This document shows, one piece after another, positions 14,309 to 22,621 of a stretch of DNA of 45,274 nt (positions are counted from its first letter, which is position 1; every line of letters begins with the position of its first letter). The notes under the pieces were generated by a model. That model made no database searches and was not told the origin of the DNA. It saw only the letters and a list, made by a program, of their open reading frames with translations. A program made the position numbers and the translations under genes. Origin of the DNA: JAICLL01 sp035252155 (GTDB taxonomy: Bacteria; Planctomycetota; Planctomycetia; Pirellulales; JAICIG01); assembly GCA_035252155.1 (NCBI GenBank), contig DATFDL010000438.1:1-45274 (forward strand). The letters run 5' to 3'.

Positions 14309-16135
14309 TCAGAGGGCGGGGTGGGAACCTGGCGGCGGAGCGAGCTCAAACAGTCGCTGAAACTCGCGCTCCTCGAAGCCCTGGTAATCAGTGTCGATCA
14401 CAATGCCGGGGTGTGCCCGGCGCAAACTGTCGATTGCCTGGCGTAAGCGATCGAGGCCACTGGAAGGAACAACCAGGGGTTGGCCGTCGTCGAGCACAAT
14501 GGAGCAAGAAACGTCATTGTCTGTGTATTCTTCCATGACGTGCGTGATGTGCAGCCGTTTTAAATTCTTTAGCGCGGCGAGCGATTCGAGACCCTCCGCT
14601 GTCAACGTGTCTTCGTCAATGGCCAGTTCTCGCAGCGATTCCACAGAGGCCAAGCTGGCCAAGCCGGTTGCACTGACGCCGGTTTGGGCAAGGCAAAGGG
14701 ACTTGAGGCGCGGACAGTCAGCAAGGCGACCGAGATCGGCATCGCCGCCCGGTAGTTGAGTGAGATCAAGGGCCTCGAGCTGCGGCAGTGCCGGCAGCGG
14801 GGCGAGCCCGCCGGGCATACATTGAATCCTAAGCGACTTCAACTTCTTCAAGCCCGCGATGGACGCCAGGTCGACGGTACTGACTTGCCATGTCGTCAAC
14901 AAGAGATGCTCGAGCCGAGGGAGCTTTGCAAGCGCCGCAAGACCATCGTGCGGGTCGATTTCACTGCGAACATCCAGCGTCAGCGCCTTTAAGTTGGTAA
15001 GCCCGGCCAAGGGATCGAGATCGCCCGGGCCGGCCAGCGAGACGCTGACGCCCAGGCGCTCCAGCTCAGCGAGCTTGCCGACGGCGGCGAGGATCGCAAG
15101 CTGGTCGTACATCCGGCAACGCATGCGCAGCGTTCGCAATTGTCGCATCTCGCCGAGCACAACTTCAGCTTCCGGTATCAGCTCGGGTTGGACTTCGAGA
15201 TAGCGAAGTTGCGGAGATTTGGCAAGCCTCTTCAAAAACTCCACTTCGTTTTCCCTCGTCACGTCCCGAATGTAAGCACCCACGATGCGCCGTCGCAGAC
15301 GACCGGCGCCGAAAAGGTCAAGCCATGCCGGCCCCCGACCCTTGAGATAAACTACTCCGTCGCTGGGTTGCACTCGCGCAATCAATTTGTCTTCCTCCTG
15401 GGCCCGCTGCCGCGCATTGACGAACCATGCGCACACCACGGCGACCAAGGCCACGCCGGCCAGCATGGTTCGCAAACTCCAGCGCAGCCGTAGCGGATAA
15501 CGCCCCAGGAGCTGTTCACTCGTCACCGCGATCATCGCCAAGAGGACTGTCCAAATTACGCAATTGCCTGCCAGCGCCGCCACGCTAAAGTGCCACTGAG
15601 AGGCGCTCCGCCAAGAGATAGCGAGGTAACTTTGCCAATACCAAATCAGCGGCCAGCCACAGGAATGTGGCTGGGGCTGGCGAGGGCCGACATCGGAGCT
15701 CAAGTTTGCCAGTACCGTGAGGGCCGCGCCAAGCGACAACGCAAACACGGTAACGGCTCGCGGACGCCACGCCGACCTAGGCCAACACCGCCGCGTTAGC
15801 CATTCGCCAAAGAGCAGCACAACTGCCAGCATGGCCAGCCACAGCGCCGCATCGGCGGCAAGGTGCGCGGCGCTATACCGCGCCACGACCCAGCGGATTT
15901 GGACGGGGTTTGTCATGGGCACGGCACGAACCACCGGGCTTCGCCAATACCACGTGAAAGGCCAGCCGCATGCGCGTTCTAGAGTAGCCCCCCACAAGAC
16001 TTTTCCGATGTCATCAGCGGCCAGCGGTTCGGACGACAAGTTGGCCACGGCGATGCAGGCCGCGATGGCAAGTACAACGATGATCGTTGCCGGTCGAGTG
16101 AGATGCAGAAAGAAAGCTTTGGTCCGGGAATCCAC
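14309..16135 (-). CDS. Membrane protein with leucine-rich repeats
   Basis: A 608-residue protein with a GTG start at 16133-16135. Hydrophobic segments lie at about residues 16-33, 92-110, 128-144, 184-204 and 224-240. The first 205 residues contain an internal duplication: ANLSSE then CGWPFTWYWRSP, and ANLSSD then CGWPLIWYWQSY, each followed by a helix. LRWSLRTMLAGVALVAVVCA is a motif I know from planctomycete membrane proteins. Residues about 290-550 form degenerate leucine-rich repeats (LRYLEVQPELIPE, LTNLKALTLDV, LPRLEHLLLTT, LKKLKSLRIQC, CPRLKSLCLAQTGVSATGLA, LKNLKRLHITH). LRRs are protein-binding; the partner is unknown. The gene is divergent from kinase 1. Confidence 0.8.
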   Translation of the reverse strand: MDSRTKAFFLHLTRPATIIVVLAIAACIAVANLSSEPLAADDIGKVLWGATLERACGWPFTWYWRSPVVRAVPMTNPVQIRWVVARYSAAHLAADAALWLAMLAVVLLFGEWLTRRCWPRSAWRPRAVTVFALSLGAALTVLANLSSDVGPRQPQPHSCGWPLIWYWQSYLAISWRSASQWHFSVAALAGNCVIWTVLLAMIAVTSEQLLGRYPLRLRWSLRTMLAGVALVAVVCAWFVNARQRAQEEDKLIARVQPSDGVVYLKGRGPAWLDLFGAGRLRRRIVGAYIRDVTRENEVEFLKRLAKSPQLRYLEVQPELIPEAEVVLGEMRQLRTLRMRCRMYDQLAILAAVGKLAELERLGVSVSLAGPGDLDPLAGLTNLKALTLDVRSEIDPHDGLAALAKLPRLEHLLLTTWQVSTVDLASIAGLKKLKSLRIQCMPGGLAPLPALPQLEALDLTQLPGGDADLGRLADCPRLKSLCLAQTGVSATGLASLASVESLRELAIDEDTLTAEGLESLAALKNLKRLHITHVMEEYTDNDVSCSIVLDDGQPLVVPSSGLDRLRQAIDSLRRAHPGIVIDTDYQGFEEREFQRLFELAPPPGSHPAL

Positions 16136-16377
16136 GATGCATCGCCGTCGTCGTCGCCTTTGTCATTAGGGGTCCGACCTCTGATTATCTGCCGTGCCGA
16201 CCGCGCTTGGCAAGTCAAGGGAAAATGGGGCGTTGCTACATGCTCACAGTGAGGGCTACAAAGCTTGCATTTTGCCATCGGGGCGGTAATTTGCTGTTGG
16301 GTGGCCAGCCATCCTGAGGCGGAATCGCGTCGTTGAGGCGTCGTCCACTGCGTCCGATTCACTACTGCGGTGTGAAC

Positions 16378-19300
16378 GTGTCTTCTCAACCCGACTACCC
16401 AGGCGCATCGCAGCCGCGCGTTGACCACGCGGCTGCGGCGGCGACTTTCACGCATCGACCGGCGGACACAGCTGAAGCAGAAACGGTCGGCCGAAGCGAC
16501 GAGTTCTCGACGGCCAAGCTGCCCGAAGGCCGCACGTTCGGCGATTACGAATTGCTCGCGGAAATTGCGCGCGGGGGTATGGGCGTTGTCTTCAAAGCAC
16601 AGCAACGACGGCTCAACCGCACAGTGGCCGTCAAAATGATCCTCGCCGGAGAGCTGGCCGATCAGAACGATGTGCAGCGCTTCTTGAGCGAAGCCGAGGC
16701 GGCCGCCGGCCTCGACCATCCGGGCATTGTGCCGGTCTACGAGTCGGGCGAGATCAATGGTCAGCACTATTTTTCGATGGGGTTTGTCGACGGGCAGAGC
16801 CTGGCTGCGGTGCTGTCCGGCGGTCCCCTGCCTCCGCGTCACGCCTCCGAGCTCGTGGCGCAGGTCGCCGAGGCGGTTGATTATGCCCACCAGCGCGGCG
16901 TGATCCATCGCGACTTGAAGCCCGGCAACATCTTGCTCGACCGAGAGGGCCATCCGCGCGTGACCGACTTCGGCCTGGCCAAACGCGTCGCCGGCGATAG
17001 CGGGCTGACGCGCACCGGCCAGGCACTCGGTACCCCGAGTTACATGCCGCCCGAACAAGCTTCGGGCAAGTTGGAAGCGATCGGCCGCGCGGCCGACGTG
17101 TATGCGCTAGGCGCCGTGCTCTATGCGGCACTCACCGGTCGCCCACCCTTTCAGGCCGCCACGCCTCTGGACACCATCCTACAAGTTCTTGAACAAGAGC
17201 CGGTCGCCCCGCGCCAGTTGAATGCCGGCGTACCACGCGACTTGGAAACGGTCACACTCAAGTGCCTCGAGAAAGAACCTCACAAGCGCTACGCCACGGC
17301 ACGCGACCTGGCCGACGAGCTGGGGCGGTTCTCGCGCGGCGAACCGATTCATGCCCGGCCTGTCGGTCGATCAGAGCGCGCTTGGCGCTGGTGCTGCCGA
17401 AAACCGGTTATGGCAGCTCTGATTGCCGCGGTCTGCATCACACTCGTGGCCGGCACGGCGACGTCCACCTACTTCGCGATCGAAGCGAACCGGCGCGCCG
17501 GCGACGCCGAGACCAGCGCCCTCGTCGCCCAAAACGCGCAGCGGGCCGAGGCGGAGCAGCTCGCGCGCGCACGCTCCGCGCTGGCTGCCGAAACACGGGC
17601 CAAGGAGGCCGAATCGCAGGCCCGAGCGGCGCAGACGACTGCCAAGAACGAGGCCCGCGCGGCGATCAACCGGTATGTCGACACCGTGTTCGAATCGCAA
17701 CTCTTGAAGGACGATCGTTTTCAGCCGCTGCGCAAAAAATTGCTGTCCGACGCGCTCGGCTACTACAAGACGTTTATCGAATCGCACGAACACGACACCA
17801 CCGAGCGCCGCGAACTGGCCGAAGTGCTGCGCCGCGTCGGCTCGATCAGCAGAGACACCGGCTCGTTGAGCGACGCGGTGGCGGCCTACAGCCGGGCGGC
17901 CGAGCTGTATCAACAAATCAGCGCCGAAGAACCGTCGGTGCCGGGCTATCGAAACGAGGTGGCCGTCATCTACAACAGCATTGGCGTGCTTCATAAAAAC
18001 TCCGGCGAGAAATCGGCGGCGGAGGCACTCTACCTTCGCTCCCGCGAAATCAGCGAGAAGCTCGTCGCGGAGTACCCCTCGAACGCGGAATACCGGAGCA
18101 ACCTGGCCTACACCTGCCACAATCTGGCGATGCTCGAAACGGAACGTGGCGAGCCGGATGCCGCGCGGGCCAACTTCGGGCGGGCCATCGAAATCGACGA
18201 GAAGCTGGTCGCGCAGTTTCCCCAGGTCGCCGATTATCGTTGCGATCTGGCAAGACACTATCACAGCCTCGGCTGCCTGCAGCGAGACCACGGCCCGCGC
18301 ACGGCGGCGCGGGCGAACTTCCAACATGCGATCGAGATTGCCGAGAAACTTGTCGACGAGCAGCCCGGAAACCCGGAATACCACTTCGATCTGGCCAACA
18401 TCTGCTACAGCTTCGGCCTGCTCGATCTCTACGGCGGCGAGCGCGAAGCGGCACGTGCGAGTTTTCTACGCGCCATCAAGATCGCAAAGAACCTGGCCGC
18501 ACAGCATCCGACAGTCGCGGCGTTTCGCGCCGAGCTGGCGGGCAGTTACCTCGCTAGTCTCGGCCAACTCGAAAGTGCATCCGGCCAAAGGGAGGCCGCG
18601 CGGGCCACCCTCCAGCGCGCCCTTGAGACGGCCGAAAAGCTGGTCGCCGACGATCCTGCCGTGTTGACCTATCGCCATATTCTGGCGGCAAGGTGTCTCG
18701 ATCTCGCGCGGCTGCAAGTTGCCGGCGGCGAACTCGCGGCCGCACGGGCCACTTATGGGCGGGCCATCGAAATCGAAGAAAAACTAGTCGCCGAGAAGCC
18801 CGCCAACGCCGACTATCGCTCGGTGCTATCCTATTGCTACAACAGTCTGGGACTGCTCGAAACCGATCTTGGCGAGCGCGAAGCGCTGGGCCATCTCCAG
18901 CGATCGCTCGATCTCTTCCAATCGCTGGCGGCGCTGCAGCCGGATAATAGGACGTTTGATACCAGTCTTGCCGGCACGCATTGCAACCTGGCAAACGCGC
19001 AGCGGCGCCAGGGGAAACTGCACGCGGCGCTGGAGCACTATGCGCAGGCCGCCGAGATCCTTGAAGACGTGCTCACCAGGGAGCCCGGCCAGTCCACCGC
19101 GCGACTTTTTTTGCGCAACACCTTTTGGGGCCGAGGGCAAACGCTGATGGCGCTCGACCGCTTTGCGGAAGCGGCGGAAGCGTGGCGCCGCGCAATCGAG
19201 TTAAACACCGTACCCGAAACCACCGTGACATTCGGCCTGGAACTGGCCGAATCGCTGGCCCGCGCCGGCGACCACCACACCGCCGATCAAGAAGCCACCG

Positions 19301-19593
19301 CCGTGGCCGAGGCAGCCAAGGAGTCGACCGAAACACTTTACCGATTGGCGGGGGTGTTTTCGCTATGCTCGGAAGCTGCCAAGGACGATACGGCGCTGGC
19401 CGATCGGTATGCCGGGCGCGCGGTAGAGCTGCTGAGGCAATCGCGAGCTGCCGGCTTTTTCGGCGTCGCAACCAACGACGCTCGATTTCGCCAAGACCAC
19501 GCCTTCGACGCTCTTCGCGGCCGTGATGCCTTCGTCGAATTCGTCGCCGAACTATCGACAGTCGAAGCAACCGAGTCGCCGAAGAATCCCTGA
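16378..19593 (+). CDS. Membrane Ser/Thr protein kinase with TPR domain (kinase 1)
   Basis: A 1071-residue Hanks-type kinase. Gly loop IARGGMGVVFKA at about 64, Lys86 in VAVKM, catalytic HRDLKPGN at 177, DFGLA at 197, and activation-segment end GTPSYMPPEQAS. All key residues are present. A transmembrane helix lies at about 344-366 (VMAALIAAVCITLVAGT), then a coiled-coil linker, then roughly ten TPR-like repeats of about 48 residues with the recurrent unit AxxxxxRAIEIxEKLVAExP. The kinase is therefore cytoplasmic and the TPR domain probably on the other side of the membrane. The start is uncertain: the frame opens at TTG 16333, with GTG codons at 16372 and 16378; the last gives a plausible MSSQPDYPG N-terminus. 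Target unknown. Confidence 0.9.
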   Translation: MSSQPDYPGASQPRVDHAAAAATFTHRPADTAEAETVGRSDEFSTAKLPEGRTFGDYELLAEIARGGMGVVFKAQQRRLNRTVAVKMILAGELADQNDVQRFLSEAEAAAGLDHPGIVPVYESGEINGQHYFSMGFVDGQSLAAVLSGGPLPPRHASELVAQVAEAVDYAHQRGVIHRDLKPGNILLDREGHPRVTDFGLAKRVAGDSGLTRTGQALGTPSYMPPEQASGKLEAIGRAADVYALGAVLYAALTGRPPFQAATPLDTILQVLEQEPVAPRQLNAGVPRDLETVTLKCLEKEPHKRYATARDLADELGRFSRGEPIHARPVGRSERAWRWCCRKPVMAALIAAVCITLVAGTATSTYFAIEANRRAGDAETSALVAQNAQRAEAEQLARARSALAAETRAKEAESQARAAQTTAKNEARAAINRYVDTVFESQLLKDDRFQPLRKKLLSDALGYYKTFIESHEHDTTERRELAEVLRRVGSISRDTGSLSDAVAAYSRAAELYQQISAEEPSVPGYRNEVAVIYNSIGVLHKNSGEKSAAEALYLRSREISEKLVAEYPSNAEYRSNLAYTCHNLAMLETERGEPDAARANFGRAIEIDEKLVAQFPQVADYRCDLARHYHSLGCLQRDHGPRTAARANFQHAIEIAEKLVDEQPGNPEYHFDLANICYSFGLLDLYGGEREAARASFLRAIKIAKNLAAQHPTVAAFRAELAGSYLASLGQLESASGQREAARATLQRALETAEKLVADDPAVLTYRHILAARCLDLARLQVAGGELAAARATYGRAIEIEEKLVAEKPANADYRSVLSYCYNSLGLLETDLGEREALGHLQRSLDLFQSLAALQPDNRTFDTSLAGTHCNLANAQRRQGKLHAALEHYAQAAEILEDVLTREPGQSTARLFLRNTFWGRGQTLMALDRFAEAAEAWRRAIELNTVPETTVTFGLELAESLARAGDHHTADQEATAVAEAAKESTETLYRLAGVFSLCSEAAKDDTALADRYAGRAVELLRQSRAAGFFGVATNDARFRQDHAFDALRGRDAFVEFVAELSTVEATESPKNP

Positions 19594-19641
19594 TCCGCTC
19601 AAGGCCAAGTAGATGGCAACCGTCCACGAGAGCGTGAAACG

Positions 19642-20442
19642 TCAATTGCCGCGGAGGGTCTCTGCCTTCCACAGATAGACATTGAACTCGCCCAGCTCAG
19701 TATCCACCACCATCTGCTCGTCCGGCGTGATGTCGGCCATCCGGTGCGCGACTGAAATGACGCGGGCGCCCGGCGGCAGCTTGCGGAGCTGCGGCAACAA
19801 TTTGGCGTTGAGACGCGGCAGCAAGTAGAGCGTGACGATGGTGGGTCCCTTGCTCAGGTCGAGCGTGAAGATGTCGCGCTCATCGATCGTGACCAGCCGC
19901 TCCACGCCGTACTTGCACCGATTGGCCAGCGAATCGTTGACGCGCCGGGGATCGATGTCGAAACCGACCGCCTTGCAGCCGTACTCCTTGGCCGCCGTCA
20001 CCGGGATGCGACCATCGCCGCAGCCGAGGTCCCAGAGCACGTCGTCGCTGGTTACCTTGGCGAGCCGCAGCAGCGCCTCGACCACCTTCTGCGGCGTTGG
20101 TTCATATTCGACGTCGGCAATGGGCCGATTGCCCGGCGAGCGCAGGTCGATCGATTCGAAGTCGCCCGGCCGAACGTCGATCCGGCGCGTGACCGTTCGC
20201 GGTCCGTTTCGGCCGGGAATGATCGCCTGGATGGTGTAGGTGTACTTGCCCGGCGACAGTGGCGGCGACACGAAGCGGCGCATCGGCCCCTTCGATCGTG
20301 TCGCCTGACCTTCGATAAACAGCCGGGCGCACTGCGGCAGATAGACCTCGACCGTGATGGTCTTGCGGGACTCCAGAGCGGGCGCACCGGCCGGGGTCAC
20401 GCACGCCAAGAAGCCCGCCGCCAGTATTAAGTTCGGCCGCAT
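19642..20442 (-). CDS. Exported TIGR03000-type / SAM-dependent methyltransferase fusion
   Basis: A 266-residue protein. Residues 1-22 are a signal peptide (LILAAGFLACVTPAGA). Residues about 29-95 match the planctomycete TIGR03000 pattern (ARLFIEGQATRS, then RRFVSPPLSPGKYTYTIQA). Residues 110-260 form a class I methyltransferase with motif I WDLGCGDGRIPVTAAKEYG (138-150), acidic FDIDPRRV, RDIFTLDLSKG and TLYLLPRLN, resembling the ATPSCKMT/FAM173 lysine methyltransferase group. The TLYLLP segment stands where the catalytic site of that group lies. Methyl transfer outside the cytoplasm would need S-adenosylmethionine there, which is unusual. It is convergent with kinase 1 and divergent from the MscS gene. 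The ATG is at 20440-20442. Confidence 0.85.
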   Translation of the reverse strand: MRPNLILAAGFLACVTPAGAPALESRKTITVEVYLPQCARLFIEGQATRSKGPMRRFVSPPLSPGKYTYTIQAIIPGRNGPRTVTRRIDVRPGDFESIDLRSPGNRPIADVEYEPTPQKVVEALLRLAKVTSDDVLWDLGCGDGRIPVTAAKEYGCKAVGFDIDPRRVNDSLANRCKYGVERLVTIDERDIFTLDLSKGPTIVTLYLLPRLNAKLLPQLRKLPPGARVISVAHRMADITPDEQMVVDTELGEFNVYLWKAETLRGN

Positions 20443-20548
20443 GGAAAACAGCTCCCGTAGTTACAGTGTATGAAATTGGCCCGCGTGCGAAGTATCGTTA
20501 CGCCACTCTCGGCCGTGCAACCGCTCCGCGATTCGATTAACCTGGGGT

Positions 20549-21706
20549 ATGGCCGGCTGTGCTCGCGCGGCCGCGGTGACCGGGCTTCTCAAATTTCCGG
20601 AATCAGCGATGCTCGATTGGCGTGAGTTGTCCGAGAGTGTGTCCGAGTCGGAGCTGCTGCAATGGCTGCTGGCGGCCGGCACGTTCATCGTCGCATTTGT
20701 GCTGCTCCGGCTGGTGGTGGGTTTTGCCCGGCGCAGGGCGGCGTCGCTGACCCAGCGCCGCGACTGGGACGTGGTCCATTCGGTCTCCGCTTTGGCCCAC
20801 GGCACGAAGTGGTGGTTTCTGCTGGCCATTTCGTTCTACCTCAGTTCGTTTGTGCTCGATTTTCCCCGTGGCGAGCCCACGCGGCTGGCCACTTCGATCG
20901 TGGTCATCGGGCTGCTGCTGCAGATTGCCGTCTGGGCCGATGTGCTGATTGTGCTGCTCATCGAGCGGTACATGCGCCGGCGGCTCGAGACCGACGCCGC
21001 CAGCGTCACGATGATGAGCGCCCTGGGTTTTTTGGGTCGGATGGCGGCCTGGACCATCGCCGTCCTGCTGATCCTTGAGAACCAGCAGGTTCGCATCAAT
21101 TCGCTGGTGGCGGGCTTGGGCATCGGCGGCATCGCCGTGGCCTTGGCGGCCCAAAACGTGCTAGGCGACTTGTTTGCGTCGCTCTCGATCGTCCTCGACC
21201 GGCCGTTCATCCTGGGCGACTTCATCGCGGTCGACGACTTTCTCGGCTCCGTCGAGCGCATCGGCCTGAAGACGACGCGGTTGCGCAGCCTCTCCGGCGA
21301 GCAGCTCGTCTTCTCGAACAACGACCTGCTCAAGGGCCGGATCCGCAATTACAAGCGGATGTACGAACGCCGCATCCTGTTTTCGTTGGGCGTCGAATAC
21401 GGCACCTCTCACGAGCGGCTGGCGGCCATGCCGGGCATGATACGCGAGGCCATTCTTGCCCAGGCACAAACGCGGTTCGACCGCGCCCACTTCAAGTCGT
21501 TTGGCGACTCGGCGCTACTCTTTGAGGCGGTCTATTACGTCCTCTCGCCCGACTACAACCTCTACATGGACATTCAACAGGCCATCAACCTGGCGCTGGT
21601 GAAGCGTTTCTCTGAAGAGGGGATTCAGTTCGCCTTTCCGACACAGACGCTTTATGTCCACAAGGCCGATGGGGACAACGGCGGCTCGAAGGCGGCAACG
21701 CAATGA
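20549..21706 (+). CDS. Mechanosensitive ion channel, MscS family
   Basis: A 385-residue channel that opens under membrane tension and releases osmolytes. Hydrophobic segments lie at about residues 38-55, 85-102, 115-140 and 165-180. The pore helix and beta domain follow: LVAGLGIGGIAVALAAQNVL (about 190-210), LGDLFASLSIVLDRPFILGD, and FLGSVERIGLKTTRLRSLSG. The last is the hallmark MscS upper beta domain. The C-terminal alpha/beta domain is complete. The ATG at 20549 is used; the ATG at 20609 (MLDWREL) is also possible and would remove 20 unconserved residues. Its stop (TGA) overlaps an ATG at 21703, but the frame from there is not a credible gene. Confidence 0.93.
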   Translation: MAGCARAAAVTGLLKFPESAMLDWRELSESVSESELLQWLLAAGTFIVAFVLLRLVVGFARRRAASLTQRRDWDVVHSVSALAHGTKWWFLLAISFYLSSFVLDFPRGEPTRLATSIVVIGLLLQIAVWADVLIVLLIERYMRRRLETDAASVTMMSALGFLGRMAAWTIAVLLILENQQVRINSLVAGLGIGGIAVALAAQNVLGDLFASLSIVLDRPFILGDFIAVDDFLGSVERIGLKTTRLRSLSGEQLVFSNNDLLKGRIRNYKRMYERRILFSLGVEYGTSHERLAAMPGMIREAILAQAQTRFDRAHFKSFGDSALLFEAVYYVLSPDYNLYMDIQQAINLALVKRFSEEGIQFAFPTQTLYVHKADGDNGGSKAATQ

Positions 21707-21949
21707 GCAGAACAATGGGTGTGCTTCGACGGCTCAACGTCCAAGACCTCGAGCCAGCCGCGCAAACTGAGTTCATGTTTGCTCGCGCCGAGATTCAGCG
21801 GCTGGCGGTGGCGACGAAGTGGCGGCGTTCTTCGGCGAGGCGCAATGGCAACGGGTGCGCGACGAGCGCGAGTGGGCAGTCCTGCGTGTTGCACGCCGTG
21901 CGCCGGCAGAGTATCAAGAGAGGATACCGCAATCGATCACCTTTCCCTC
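21707..21949 (+). other. Gap before the sigma factor; possible decayed coding remnant
   Basis: No complete gene. One frame (21798-21953) reads AAGGDEVAAFFGEAQWQRVR, then DEREWAVLRVARRAPAEYQE, and stops over the sigma-factor ATG. The balanced amino acids look like real protein, but no start fits it, so it may be the tail of a lost gene. Confidence 0.35.
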
Positions 21950-22531
21950 ATGAGCAGCGCAACCCGTATGACGGCCCCGGATGCGAATGGCGCCGGCGAT
22001 CCGCGCTTCAGCGAGGAACTGCTGCCACTGGTCTACGACGAGCTCCGCCGACTAGCGGCTCGCAAGCTGGCCGACGAACAGCCGGGCCAGACGCTCGACG
22101 CCACCGGGTTGGTGCATGAAGCCTATTTGCGATTGGCAGGCGACGGTAAGAACCCGCAATGGGAGAACCGCACGCATTTCTTTCAGGCCGCCGCCCAGGC
22201 CATGCGTCGCATCCTCATTAACCGGGCGCGCGACAAAAAGTGCCAAAAGCGCGGCGGTGGCTGGAGGCGCGTCGATCTCGATAGTTTGGCGTCGATCGAA
22301 GACGCCTCACACGACGATCTGCGGGCCCTCGACGACGCGCTGCGGCAGTTGGCGCAGGAAAACAAACCCTGCGCCGATCTAGTGACGCTGCGATTTTTTG
22401 CCGGCTTTACTCAGGAAGGGGCGGCCGCCGCGCTCGATCTGCCGCGTCGCACCGCCGATCGCTATTGGGCCTATGCGCGGGCCTGGCTTTTCGAGGCCCT
22501 GCGGACGCCCGACGACCGCGCCAGCAGCTAG
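21950..22531 (+). CDS. ECF RNA polymerase sigma factor, TIGR02999 type
   Basis: A 193-residue alternative sigma factor. Region 2 begins FSEELLPLVYDELRRLAARK with ATGLVHEAYLRLA, the diagnostic text of this group. ENRTHFFQAAAQAMRRILINR is the -10 recognition part. Region 4 (TLRFFAGFTQEGAAAALDLP, RTADRYWAYARAWLF) binds the -35 element. This group has no anti-sigma factor pair and is typically encoded beside Ser/Thr kinases with TPRs, as here, where kinase 2 starts 90 bases downstream. The ATG at 21950 is chosen; the ATG at 21968 is equally possible, and neither has a clear ribosome binding site. Phosphorylation by the neighbouring kinase is a known idea for such pairs, but nothing in this sequence proves it. 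Confidence 0.9.
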   Translation: MSSATRMTAPDANGAGDPRFSEELLPLVYDELRRLAARKLADEQPGQTLDATGLVHEAYLRLAGDGKNPQWENRTHFFQAAAQAMRRILINRARDKKCQKRGGGWRRVDLDSLASIEDASHDDLRALDDALRQLAQENKPCADLVTLRFFAGFTQEGAAAALDLPRRTADRYWAYARAWLFEALRTPDDRASS

Positions 22532-22621
22532 GCCGCAAAAAAAGATGACATGGGCGCGGCGCACTTTGTCCGCGAACCGGGCATTTAAGAATAGGCACCG
22601 TTTCCAGCCCGGCATCCAGTC

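Noticed and set aside
21703..22119. 138-codon frame starting in ATGA overlap with the MscS stop
   Set aside because: Its second half overlaps the sigma factor in another frame and is Arg/Gly-rich shadow sequence.
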